Positions 34,033-42,366 of a stretch of DNA of 64,000 nt are shown here, one piece after another. How positions within the stretch are numbered: position 1 is the stretch's first letter; every line of letters starts with the position of its first letter. The position numbers were made by a program, and so were the translations under genes. The stretch comes from Glutamicibacter sp. B1 (GTDB lineage Bacteria > Actinomycetota > Actinomycetes > Actinomycetales > Micrococcaceae), in the NCBI RefSeq assembly GCF_039602135.1, contig NZ_CP125942.1, positions 1,612,001 to 1,676,000 of the forward strand. Direction: 5' to 3'. The notes under the pieces are model-generated. The model was not told the DNA's origin, made no database searches, and saw only the letters and a list, made by a program, of their open reading frames with translations.

Positions 34033-35126
34033 TTCTCCTGATCCCAGCCTACGAACCTGATGAAAAGCTCAACCTACTGATTGATTCACTCGAACTAGAA
34101 CGCAACGAAACAGTTCTGGTTGTTATCGACGATGGTAGTGGCCCTGAGTCAGAAGAAGTTTTCACTTACGCTCAACGCCAAGGCGCAGTACTTGTCCAGC
34201 ACCCCGTCAACCTTGGAAAGGGGGCTGCACTAAAAACAGGATTCAGTTTTATCGCGGAAAACTTCCCAGGACATGGCGTAGTCACCGCGGATTGCGACGG
34301 ACAGCATACCGCTGAGGATATTTACGCAGTCGCAAAGAAAGTTGGCCACAACAGGAGCATCGTTCTGGGCGAGCGTGAGTTTTCAGGCAAAGTACCGCTG
34401 CGTAGCCGCTTCGGGAATAAGGTTACTGCCTTGTTCTTCGCGCTATCCACGGGAACCTGGCTCAACGACACACAAACAGGGCTTCGTGGTTTCCCAGCGG
34501 AAATTCTTGGGTGGCTCGAAAGTGTGGCCGGCGAGCGCTACGAATATGAGTTAAATATGCTCCTCGAAGCGAAGAGGAATGACATTGCCCTTGAATCGGT
34601 GAAGATTCAGACCATCTACCTCGATGACAATGAGAGTTCGCACTTCCGGCCAATAGCGGATTCGATTCGGATCTATGCGCCACTACTGAAGTTTTCGGCT
34701 TCGTCGTTGGCAGGGTTCGCCGTAGACACGATTTTGCTCCTGGTGTTCACGGCCTTGTTCAAAGACCTCTTGCCTGCAGTGATCCTGGCACGCCTGGGGA
34801 GCGCTGCGGTGAACTTTTGGATCAACCGTCAACTGGTTTTCGCCGAGGGCCGCTCGCTACCGCTGCGCTCAACGATAATCCGATACGCGCTGTTGGCCAT
34901 TGTGCTTCTCCTCGGAAATTATGAGTTGCTGACGCTGCTATCAGCCATAGGAATTCCTTTGTTGCTGGCTAAGATTCTCACAGAAATCATTTTATTCTTG
35001 GTGAGTTTCTCTGTACAAAAACGGTTCTTGTTTCGCAAACGAGGTCGCCAAAGTGTGGTGTTTCAAGATTCACAAGCTGGGCATTTGGTGAATACAGAAT
35101 CAACACAGAGAGGTATTGAAAAATAG
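34029..35126 (+). CDS. Bifunctional GT2 glycosyltransferase / GtrA-like flippase
   Basis: A 365-residue fusion. The N-terminal GT-A domain (about 1-215) of the dolichol-phosphate-mannose synthase type shows LIPAYEPDEKL, VVIDDGSGP, NLGKGAALKTGF, TADCDGQH (DxD metal motif), and DTQTGLRGFP. The C-terminal part (about 225-345) has four membrane helices and the GtrA pattern (FSASSLAGFAVDTILLLVF, RLGSAAVNFWINRQLVF, SFSVQKRFLFRKRG). Such fusions make a polyprenyl-phosphate sugar and move it across the membrane. It is coupled to the phosphodiester glycosidase and followed by a sugar-binding-like lipoprotein. Confidence 0.9.
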   Translation: MILLIPAYEPDEKLNLLIDSLELERNETVLVVIDDGSGPESEEVFTYAQRQGAVLVQHPVNLGKGAALKTGFSFIAENFPGHGVVTADCDGQHTAEDIYAVAKKVGHNRSIVLGEREFSGKVPLRSRFGNKVTALFFALSTGTWLNDTQTGLRGFPAEILGWLESVAGERYEYELNMLLEAKRNDIALESVKIQTIYLDDNESSHFRPIADSIRIYAPLLKFSASSLAGFAVDTILLLVFTALFKDLLPAVILARLGSAAVNFWINRQLVFAEGRSLPLRSTIIRYALLAIVLLLGNYELLTLLSAIGIPLLLAKILTEIILFLVSFSVQKRFLFRKRGRQSVVFQDSQAGHLVNTESTQRGIEK

Positions 35127-35145
35127 TTATATACCCTCCGAAGAA

Positions 35146-35163
35146 CAGTAATAAATTACTGTC
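35146..35163. promoter_or_regulatory. Perfect palindrome upstream of the Cthe_2159-type lipoprotein
   Basis: An 18-base perfect palindrome, ACAGTAAT-AA-ATTACTGT, in the 67-base gap before the lipoprotein. Likely an operator; the protein that binds it is unknown. Confidence 0.5.
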
Positions 35164-35193
35164 AATTCCCTTTTGAATGAAGAAAGAATGCTC

Positions 35194-36828
35194 ATGAAAC
35201 GTTCCTTGAAAGTCAAAGCACTAAGTTCAGTCGCCGCCTTATCGCTAGCGCTGACCATGGCAGGTTGTGCAACAAGCGGTAGCGGCACCACCGTCGCGGA
35301 TGCCATCAACGCAACAAGCAGCGCTAGCAGCGCTTCCACGGTGTCCCAGAGCGACAGCTCAGCAAGTGCAGCTTCTTCCGTATCCGCATCGGACGTTACC
35401 GAAGACACTCACTTTGATGAGGACGATCTTCAATGGGACTCGGCAAAAGAAACGACTGTCACTTTGGCTGATGGAAATACACAAGCCTCGGGAACCGACG
35501 CGGACAGTGTTTCTGTCGATGGGGATACCGTATCGATTAGCGCAGCAGGCACCTACCGACTTTCAGGTTCACTCAGCGACGGCAAGATTGTCGTTACCGC
35601 CAGCAAGGAAGACGTCGTTCGAATCATTTTGGACAACGCGTCGATTACCAGTTCGACTGGCTCAGCAATTCAGATTGATGAGTCCAATGAGACTATGCTT
35701 TACCTAGAGGATGGCACCACTAACTCAGTTTCGGATGCGAGTACCTACGCGGATACCTCCGAAGATGCAGCGAATGCAGCAATCTACTCGATGGCAGACC
35801 TGACGATCGCGGGCGATGGCTCGTTGGATGTCAAGGGTAATTACCAAGATGGCATCGTTACCAAAGACGGTCTGGTCATTGCTTCGGGACAGGTGACTGT
35901 TACCGCAGCGGATGACGGTATCAAAGGCAAAGACTACGTAGCTCTACTAGGTGGAACGGTGGATGTTACGGCTGCCGATGATGGGATCAAGTCCACTAAC
36001 GACTCAGACGCTGACCGTGGTTGGCTGCACCAGTATGGCGGTGCTCTGACCGTTTCGGCTGGCGACGACGGAATAAAGGCTGAACAGCTGCTGACGCTCA
36101 GTGGGGGAACCGCAACGGTCACCGAATCTAATGAGGGGATTGAAGCTCCGACCATCAATCTTTCCGGTGCTACCGTGAATGTGACTGCCAGCGATGATGG
36201 AATCAACGCCAGTGTTGGTAGCTCCGAGGACACCGCTCAAGGTGGTGGCGGAGGCATGGATTCCGCACAGGACGCGCACTTGAACATTTCTGGAGGCACG
36301 ATCACCGTCTCCGCTGATGGCGATGGCCTGGATTCCAACGGAGATATTTCAGTCACCGGTGGCACCACCGTTGTCAATGGCCCAACCAATGGTGGCAATG
36401 GCGCACTCGATGCCAATGGCGATATCTCGGTAGACGGTGGCGTACTCGTCGCTGCAGGTAGCGAAGGCATGGCCGAAGGACTTAGCGATTCGTCCAAGCA
36501 GTCCGGCGTACAAGCGTCCTTGGGAACCACGGTCGATGCGGGTGTAGCCATTCATATCGTTGATTCAAGCGGAAGCGTCGTAGCTAGCTTTGTGACTTCA
36601 AAGGCTACTGCCAATGTCGTGTATTCCAGCTCTGACATCGTTGATGGTGAAAGTTACAGCATTTACACCGGAGGAACCGCCGACGTTGATGCTGGCCTGG
36701 GAACCGGTGACATTACCGATGCAACGAAGGTGACCACTGTGACCGCTGGAGAATTCGAGTCCGGTATGGGCGGCGGCGGCATGGGAGGCGGCATGGGCGG
36801 TCAGGGTGGCGGTCCTGGTGGCAACTAA
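35194..36828 (+). CDS. Cthe_2159-type carbohydrate-binding lipoprotein
   Basis: A 544-residue predicted lipoprotein: signal peptide with lipobox TMAGC (Cys25), a Ser/Ala/Thr linker to about residue 70, then a long repetitive beta-helix-like region with recurring ADDGIK / GDDGIKAEQ / DGIN / GDGLDSNGDI steps, each carrying Asp-rich turns, and a Gly/Met-rich C-terminal tail (GMGGGGMGG). The pattern fits the Cthe_2159 domain, a calcium- and pectate-type-polysaccharide-binding parallel beta-helix. ATG 35194 is chosen because AGAAAGA lies 6 bases before it and the signal peptide starts there. It probably binds or organises the polymer made by the two upstream genes; that role is inference. Confidence 0.85.
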   Translation: MKRSLKVKALSSVAALSLALTMAGCATSGSGTTVADAINATSSASSASTVSQSDSSASAASSVSASDVTEDTHFDEDDLQWDSAKETTVTLADGNTQASGTDADSVSVDGDTVSISAAGTYRLSGSLSDGKIVVTASKEDVVRIILDNASITSSTGSAIQIDESNETMLYLEDGTTNSVSDASTYADTSEDAANAAIYSMADLTIAGDGSLDVKGNYQDGIVTKDGLVIASGQVTVTAADDGIKGKDYVALLGGTVDVTAADDGIKSTNDSDADRGWLHQYGGALTVSAGDDGIKAEQLLTLSGGTATVTESNEGIEAPTINLSGATVNVTASDDGINASVGSSEDTAQGGGGGMDSAQDAHLNISGGTITVSADGDGLDSNGDISVTGGTTVVNGPTNGGNGALDANGDISVDGGVLVAAGSEGMAEGLSDSSKQSGVQASLGTTVDAGVAIHIVDSSGSVVASFVTSKATANVVYSSSDIVDGESYSIYTGGTADVDAGLGTGDITDATKVTTVTAGEFESGMGGGGMGGGMGGQGGGPGGN

Positions 36829-36858
36829 AATTCAATAATTCATAGGGTTGATAAGAAA

Positions 36859-36903
36859 CTGAACCCCGCTGTCCCATTCATGAGCTGGGATGGCGGGGTT
36901 CAG
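36859..36903. terminator. Terminator after the lipoprotein, convergent with tetR
   Basis: An 18-bp stem with two G-T pairs (36859-36876 with 36886-36903) and a 9-base loop. It may serve both strands, but T tracts are weak. Confidence 0.75.
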
Positions 36904-36930
36904 TGTCGTTTCCGGCAGGTTGTGCTGTGT

Positions 36931-37515
36931 CTAGGGTTCGCTGATAACGAGTGCTTTTGCGTCCTCAAGTAAGGTGCGGGCCTGTTCGGGTGCAATACGA
37001 ACCAGCGCAAAGGCAGCAACAACCAGACCAGTGACGGTTGACGCCAAACGCTGTTGAACCGCTGAATCAAGGTCCCCGCGAAATGCTTGGATACCTCGGC
37101 TAAAAGCCGATTCGAGTTCCTCACGATATGTCTGAACTACTGCCGAGACATGTGAATCTGTTGATAGGGGTGAGCTAGCGGTATTGATCAGCATGCATCC
37201 ATTGCTTGTTGGTAATGCATCTGGTTGGCTGAAGATGGAAATGAGTCCGTCAAAATACTCAATGAGTGCATCGCTGTCGACATTTTCGGTAGTTAGTGGT
37301 TGTAACCGAGGTCGAACGATTTCATTGAGGTAGCTTTGGACCGCTGCATCGAAGAGGCCTCGTTTTGATCCGAAGGAGTTGTAGATGCTCGAACGGCTCA
37401 GCCCGGTGGCGGCCTCGAGCTCTGGGATGGAAGCGGCCTCAAATCCCTTAGCCCAAAAGAGCGAACGTGCTTTTTTGATGACGGCGGTACTGTCGAAGGC
37501 TAATGTTCTTGCCAT
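36931..37515 (-). CDS. TetR-family transcriptional regulator
   Basis: A 194-residue repressor. The N-terminal helix-turn-helix is typical (KARSLFWAKGFEAASIPELEAATGLSRSSIYNSFGSKRGLFDAAV, about 13-58). The ligand-binding domain is variable, with NGCMLINTASS, seen in the TetR_C_16/YcdC-like groups that control oxidoreductase genes. ATG 37515 is used; a GTG is directly upstream. It is divergent from the DUF1304 gene and MDR oxidoreductase, with a long palindrome between, so it probably represses both itself and that pair. Confidence 0.9.
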   Translation of the reverse strand: MARTLAFDSTAVIKKARSLFWAKGFEAASIPELEAATGLSRSSIYNSFGSKRGLFDAAVQSYLNEIVRPRLQPLTTENVDSDALIEYFDGLISIFSQPDALPTSNGCMLINTASSPLSTDSHVSAVVQTYREELESAFSRGIQAFRGDLDSAVQQRLASTVTGLVVAAFALVRIAPEQARTLLEDAKALVISEP

Positions 37516-37537
37516 CACATACCTTTCTACTTTCGGA

Positions 37538-37571
37538 AACGACCATTACAGTATATATTGAAATGGACGTT
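37538..37571. promoter_or_regulatory. Candidate TetR operator
   Basis: A 34-base near-palindrome with outer arms AACGACCATT (37538-37547) and AATGGACGTT (37562-37571), one mismatch, and a partly symmetric TATATA centre. It lies between the divergent tetR and DUF1304 genes, a standard position for autoregulation. Confidence 0.65.
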
Positions 37572-37611
37572 ACAGAATGTTGTTCCGACAAAACTCACAG
37601 GAGCTGTTCCC

Positions 37612-37998
37612 ATGATCATCACCGCACTCATCCTGGCCGGATTGGCCGCTTTGCTTCACGTGTACATCTTCTTCATGGAATCCCTCTGGTGGACCACACC
37701 GAAGGTTCGCGCAACATTTGGCTCCACCGAGTCTGAAGCTGAAGCCACCAAAGAGATGGCATTCAACCAGGGTTTCTACAACCTCTTCCTCGCCATCGCC
37801 GCTTTCGCCGGCATTATCTTCCACATCGCCGGACAGCCAGTGATCGGGACAACCCTGATTTTCGCCGGAGCCGGATCGATGTTGCTCGCAGCCCTAGTGC
37901 TGATTATCTCCAGCCCATCTAAGGCAGGTGCCGCCATCAAGCAGGGCGTCTTCCCGCTGCTAGCGGTTATCGCGCTGATCATCGGCGTCACCCTCTAA
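37612..37998 (+). CDS. DUF1304 family membrane protein
   Basis: A 128-residue protein with four predicted membrane helices (about 3-22, 49-70, 76-95, 106-126) and the DUF1304 signature HVYIFFMESLWWTTPKVRATFG and FNQGFYNLFLA. Function is unknown. AGGAG lies about 7 bases before the ATG. The next gene (MDR oxidoreductase) starts 46 bases after the stop, probably the same transcript, under the TetR operator. Confidence 0.93.
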   Translation: MIITALILAGLAALLHVYIFFMESLWWTTPKVRATFGSTESEAEATKEMAFNQGFYNLFLAIAAFAGIIFHIAGQPVIGTTLIFAGAGSMLLAALVLIISSPSKAGAAIKQGVFPLLAVIALIIGVTL

Positions 37999-38044
37999 GT
38001 TTTCAAACCCGAAAAAATTCGAATAAGGAAAGGTACTCAACACC

Positions 38045-39055
38045 ATGAGTGAAACCACCAGCACCCAGATCCACCTCGCAAGCCGCCCCACCGGTTGGCC
38101 AACCAACGATAACTTCACCGTTGAGCATATTGAACTTGCAGAACTGCAGGCAGGGGAAGTGCGGGTACGCAACGAATTCGTTTCGGTTGATCCCTACATG
38201 CGCGGACGCATGAACGACACCCGTTCCTACGTCAAGCCATTCCAGATTGGTGAACAGATCGCCGGTGGAGCCGTAGGCCGTGTCATCGCTTCCGAGGACA
38301 GCTCGCTTCCAGTAGGAACTCTGGTTCTGCACCAGCTTGGATGGTCGGATCTTGCACAGGGAGCAGCAGCGAACTTCAAGCAGATCCCAGACCTGCCAGG
38401 TGTTCCAAGCTCGCTTCGCCTACACATCTTGGGCATGACCGGGCTTACCGCTTATGTTGGTCTGAAAGCTATTGCCGGTCTTAAGGAAGGCGAGACCGTG
38501 TTCATCTCCGGTGCAGCCGGTGCCGTAGGTACCGCTGCCGGACAGATCGCAAAGCTCATGGGAGCCAAGCGTGTCATCGGTTCAGCCGGTAGCCCCGAAA
38601 AGGTTGAGCTGCTAACCAGCAAGTACGGATATGACGCTGCCTTCAACTACAAGGACGGCGACGTGCGCGGACAGCTGGCAGCAGCTGCCCCAGAAGGTAT
38701 TGACGTCTTCTTCGACAACGTCGGTGGAGATCACCTCGAAGCAGCACTGGCTGCGTTCAACGACGGCGGCCGTGCAGCTTTGTGTGGTGCCATCGCCAGC
38801 TACAACACCACCGAGCCAACCCCAGGCCCAGAAAACATGTCCAACCTGATCACCCGTGGCCTCAAGCTGCAGGGCTTCACCCTGGCCAGCTACTTGAACT
38901 ACGGAGAAGAATTCTCCGCACTCATGGGACAGTGGTTCGCCGAAGGTAAGATCGCCTACGACGAAACCATCGTTGACGGAATCGAAAACACCGTTCAGGC
39001 ATTCGTAGACATGATGGGTGGAGCTAACACCGGCAAGATGCTGGTCCGCATCTAG
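38045..39055 (+). CDS. NADP-dependent zinc-free MDR oxidoreductase
   Basis: A 336-residue medium-chain dehydrogenase/reductase. The N-terminal part (VSVDPYMRGRMNDTRSYVKPFQIGEQIAGGAVGRV) and Rossmann motif (SGAAGAVGTAAGQIAKLMGA) match the CurA / leukotriene-B4 12-hydroxydehydrogenase-like group, which reduces carbon-carbon double bonds of enones; no structural zinc cysteines are seen. FFDNVGGDHLEA is typical of this group. The true substrate is unknown. It likely detoxifies reactive carbonyls and is controlled by the adjacent TetR. Confidence 0.9.
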   Translation: MSETTSTQIHLASRPTGWPTNDNFTVEHIELAELQAGEVRVRNEFVSVDPYMRGRMNDTRSYVKPFQIGEQIAGGAVGRVIASEDSSLPVGTLVLHQLGWSDLAQGAAANFKQIPDLPGVPSSLRLHILGMTGLTAYVGLKAIAGLKEGETVFISGAAGAVGTAAGQIAKLMGAKRVIGSAGSPEKVELLTSKYGYDAAFNYKDGDVRGQLAAAAPEGIDVFFDNVGGDHLEAALAAFNDGGRAALCGAIASYNTTEPTPGPENMSNLITRGLKLQGFTLASYLNYGEEFSALMGQWFAEGKIAYDETIVDGIENTVQAFVDMMGGANTGKMLVRI

Positions 39056-39081
39056 TCTGCACAGTATTCCCTCGAAGGAAG

Positions 39082-39125
39082 ATCGCGGGGCTTACCGGTC
39101 AACACCGGTGAGCCCCGCGATTTCT
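39082..39125 (+). terminator. Terminator of the DUF1304-oxidoreductase unit
   Basis: An 18-bp stem (39082-39099 with 39104-39121, one G-T pair), CAAC loop, then TTCT. Confidence 0.88.
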
Positions 39126-39162
39126 TATTGCCCCAAGATCCTGTGAATAGGAAGATGTTCGT

Positions 39163-39678
39163 CTAGGCCCGCGGGGCTAGACGGACCATGCGAGCATCGG
39201 TGATCAGCGGCGCCAAAGGATCTTGCACCGTCTGGCCATCAAAAACGAAACCATTGCGTTGATAAAAAGCGATCGCACGAGGATTCTGTTCCGCTACCCA
39301 GAGCAGAGCAGGCTGATCGCCAAGCACGGCATCTAACAATTGTTGTCCAGCGCCCGAGCCATGATGATCGCTGAGGAGATAGAGACTATAGAGCTGACGT
39401 TCAATTCCCGCAGGACGTTCCTCCATGTCCGGCGAACAGGCCGCGGCAAAGGCGAAACCGACTAAGGAGCCCTCCTGGTTGCAGGCCAGAGCAATACGAA
39501 AGTCAGGATTCGTATCTGTCAGAATCCTTTGCCACATGCTCAATCGTTGCTGTTGATGCTCAGCGCTGAAAAAGCCATCCGGTAGCAACTGCGAGTAAGT
39601 TTCTTTCCAGCACCGCACATGCAGGCTCGCAAGTTCTTTGGCATCGGCCAACAGGGGTTTTCTTAGGGTGATGGTCAA
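39163..39678 (-). CDS. GNAT-family N-acetyltransferase
   Basis: A 171-residue GNAT protein (LRKPLLADAKELASLHVRCWKETYSQLLP at the start; motif A LYLLSDHHGSGAGQQLLDAVLG with the QxxGxG-like acetyl-CoA loop; then NPRAIAFYQRNGF). The substrate cannot be predicted; similar proteins acetylate small molecules or protein N-termini, including antibiotics. It overlaps the stop of the UvrA-like gene by 4 bases, so both are translated together. Confidence 0.9.
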   Translation of the reverse strand: MTITLRKPLLADAKELASLHVRCWKETYSQLLPDGFFSAEHQQQRLSMWQRILTDTNPDFRIALACNQEGSLVGFAFAAACSPDMEERPAGIERQLYSLYLLSDHHGSGAGQQLLDAVLGDQPALLWVAEQNPRAIAFYQRNGFVFDGQTVQDPLAPLITDARMVRLAPRA

Positions 39679-41942
39679 TTGCTGTCACCGACATACTCTT
39701 TGAGGTGAGTTCCGGTCAGTGTCCCAGATGCGCAAAGAGCCTCGGGAGTACCTTCAAAGATGACCTGCCCGCCATCATGACCTGCGCCTGGCCCCAGGTC
39801 GATGACCCAATCGGCATGAGCCACTACCGCTAGATGATGCTCGATAACGATGACGGTGTTTCCTTCATCAACCATTTCATCAAGCAGCCCCAAGAGGTTT
39901 TGAACATCGGCCATGTGAAGGCCGGTGGTGGGTTCATCAAGCACATAGGTTCCAGATCCTTTGCCCAGGTTAATGGCTAGCTTGATGCGCTGACGCTCGC
40001 CACCAGAGAGGGTGCTGAGCCGCTGACCAAGTTTAAGGTAGCCCAGACCCACTTGATTCAGTCGGGTCAACATGGCTTTAGCCTTCGGAACCTTCAGCTG
40101 TTCTAGCGCCTGTTCCATGCTTAGATCCAGCACTTCACTGATGTTCAGACCATCCAGGGTGTAGTTCAAGACTTCCGCGGTAAAACGCGTCCCTTCACAG
40201 ACTTCACAAGGCAAGGCCACTCCGGCCATAGATACCAGGTCGGTATAGGTGAACCCAACGCCTTTACAGTTCGGGCAGGCGCCTTCAGAATTTGAGCTGA
40301 ACAAGGCAGGCTTGACCGAGTTAGCCTTGGCGAACGCTGCACGAATGGGATCCATGATCCCGGTATAGGTCGCCGGGTTGGAACGTCGCGAACCACGAAT
40401 GGCACTTTGATCTACGACTGCCACATCCTCACGCTTGGAAATCGTGGAGTGGATGAGCGTCGACTTTCCTGAGCCGGCAACACCGGTCACGGCACAAAGC
40501 ACGCCGGTAGGAATATCAACATCGACATTCTTCAAGTTATGCGTTGACGCGCCACGAATTTCTAAAGCGCCCGTGGGGGTACGAAGCGTCGACTTGAGCG
40601 GTACTCGTGTGGAGAAATGCCTGCCAGTAAGTGAATCACTTTCTAACAGCCCCGACACATCGCCGCTGTAACATAAGGTTCCTCCGTGCGTGCCGGCTCC
40701 CGGGCCAAGATCGACGACGTGATCCGCGATTCTAATAACTTCAGGCTTATGCTCCACAACAAGAACGGTATTTCCCTTGTCCCGCAAGTTGGCCAGCAGT
40801 CCGTTCATGCGCTGAATGTCGTGCGGATGCAATCCCACGGTGGGTTCATCAAAGACGTAGGTAACATCCGATAGCGCACTGCCTAGATGGCGGATCATCT
40901 TTACGCGTTGGGCCTCGCCACCAGACAGCGTCCCTGCTGGACGGTCCAGCGATAGATAGCCCAGACCCAGTTCAACCATGGATGAAAGCACTGCACTCAG
41001 ATTCGTTATCAGTGGTGCCGCATCATCGATCTGGATTTTTGAAAGTTCACCGGTGAGTTCCGAAACTTGCATGGCAGTCATATCAGCAATGCCTAAGCCA
41101 TTAATCTTTGAAGCGCGAGCCTTCTCACCAAGTCGAGAGCCTTCGCAGACGCTACATGGTGCCGTGGTGGAAATACGCTCAATCCACTCACGGATGTGGG
41201 CCTGTTTGATTTCCCGCCCAGAGAGAATGTAGTTGTTCTTGATACGAGTGATCAGCCCGGAATAGCTCATATTCGCACCGTTGAGCTTGACCTTCCCATC
41301 TTCTGCATAAAGCAACCGATCCAGCATTTCTTTGGAGAAGTCTTTGAGCTTTACATCAAGGTCAACCTGGGTGCCTGCAGTCAGGGTTTGCCAGAGCCAA
41401 GCGCCGGGAGCAAAATTGGGTGCTTTGATGGCACCTTCATTGAGGGTCTTGTCCCAATCGAGGAGCTCGTCTAGGTCAATGCTGGCCTCAGTTCCAAAAC
41501 CTTCACACACCGGGCAGGCTCCCTGTCCCAAGTTGAATGAGTAGGCGCCGGCGCCACCGGCGCTAGGAGTGGAATACCGTGAGTACAGCACACGAAGCAG
41601 TGAATAGGCGTCGGTTGCCGTGCCTACCGTAGAGCGAGAGTTGGAGCCCATGCGTTCTTGGTCCACCACAATTGCAGCAGACAAGTTTTCTAGGACTTCC
41701 ACATCTGGACGCGGCATCGAAGGCATGAACGTTTGGACGAACGAAGTATAGGTTTCGTTGATCAGACGCTGGGACTCAGCTGCGATGGTTCCGAAGACCA
41801 ATGAAGACTTCCCGGATCCTGAGACACCGGTAAAGGCGGTGATGCGACGTTTGGGAATATCAACGTCAATGCCTTTGAGGTTGTTTTCCCTCGCTTGACG
41901 GACTCGAATCATGTCATGGGTGTCAGCAGGATGCAGGTTCAT
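39675..41942 (-). CDS. Short UvrA-like ABC ATPase
   Basis: A 755-residue UvrA paralogue with two ABC ATPase modules. Walker A is GVSGSGKSSLVFG and GVAGSGKSTLIHS; signature segments are LSGGEAQRVKM and LSGGERQRIKLA; zinc-finger pairs are GACPVCEG/CSVCEGS and ACPNCKG/LPCEVCEG. Housekeeping UvrA is about 940-1000 residues; the deficit here fits class II UvrA that lacks the UvrB-binding region. Such proteins have been linked to resistance to DNA-intercalating drugs (DrrC type) and to damage tolerance. Co-translation with a GNAT enzyme suggests a small detoxification pair; that is inference. Confidence 0.92.
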   Translation of the reverse strand: MNLHPADTHDMIRVRQARENNLKGIDVDIPKRRITAFTGVSGSGKSSLVFGTIAAESQRLINETYTSFVQTFMPSMPRPDVEVLENLSAAIVVDQERMGSNSRSTVGTATDAYSLLRVLYSRYSTPSAGGAGAYSFNLGQGACPVCEGFGTEASIDLDELLDWDKTLNEGAIKAPNFAPGAWLWQTLTAGTQVDLDVKLKDFSKEMLDRLLYAEDGKVKLNGANMSYSGLITRIKNNYILSGREIKQAHIREWIERISTTAPCSVCEGSRLGEKARASKINGLGIADMTAMQVSELTGELSKIQIDDAAPLITNLSAVLSSMVELGLGYLSLDRPAGTLSGGEAQRVKMIRHLGSALSDVTYVFDEPTVGLHPHDIQRMNGLLANLRDKGNTVLVVEHKPEVIRIADHVVDLGPGAGTHGGTLCYSGDVSGLLESDSLTGRHFSTRVPLKSTLRTPTGALEIRGASTHNLKNVDVDIPTGVLCAVTGVAGSGKSTLIHSTISKREDVAVVDQSAIRGSRRSNPATYTGIMDPIRAAFAKANSVKPALFSSNSEGACPNCKGVGFTYTDLVSMAGVALPCEVCEGTRFTAEVLNYTLDGLNISEVLDLSMEQALEQLKVPKAKAMLTRLNQVGLGYLKLGQRLSTLSGGERQRIKLAINLGKGSGTYVLDEPTTGLHMADVQNLLGLLDEMVDEGNTVIVIEHHLAVVAHADWVIDLGPGAGHDGGQVIFEGTPEALCASGTLTGTHLKEYVGDSN

Positions 41943-42366
41943 ACCGCCAACATTACTAACTGCTTGGCGTAGGGGATACTTTCAAACCAGGCCAAATCTC
42001 GGGTGCTCGGTGCCACCAGGTCTCGGCGACGTGATGGCGGTATGCGCTCGCCGAATGTATGAACAGTGCGTGCTAGCTCCATGATCTAGACTCATCGCTT
42101 CATTCTGACCGGAGCTCCAAAGAGAAGAATATGATTCACTTATTCAGTGACTCAAGGGCTTGACCGCTGAAAACCGAACATAATGAAGAATTGTTAGGCA
42201 TCAGACCTCATATCTTCGAATATGAGCGCAACTTTTGGTTTTCGCCAACAGTTCACACTATTTCTAGGTTTTCCGATGTCGCATTAGTATTGTCGAGGCG
42301 TGTGCTACGACACATCGGTGGCATGCCAATGTAACTCTGTGATCCCGAAACATCAGAAGGACCTTC
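41943..42366 (+). promoter_or_regulatory. Upstream region of the DAACS symporter
   Basis: 424 bases without a gene between divergent units. It contains CTCATAT-N6-ATATGAG (42207-42226), whose centre is TTCGA, a plausible operator, and, close to the ATG, AAGGA 5 bases upstream. No confident promoter pair is named. Confidence 0.4.
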
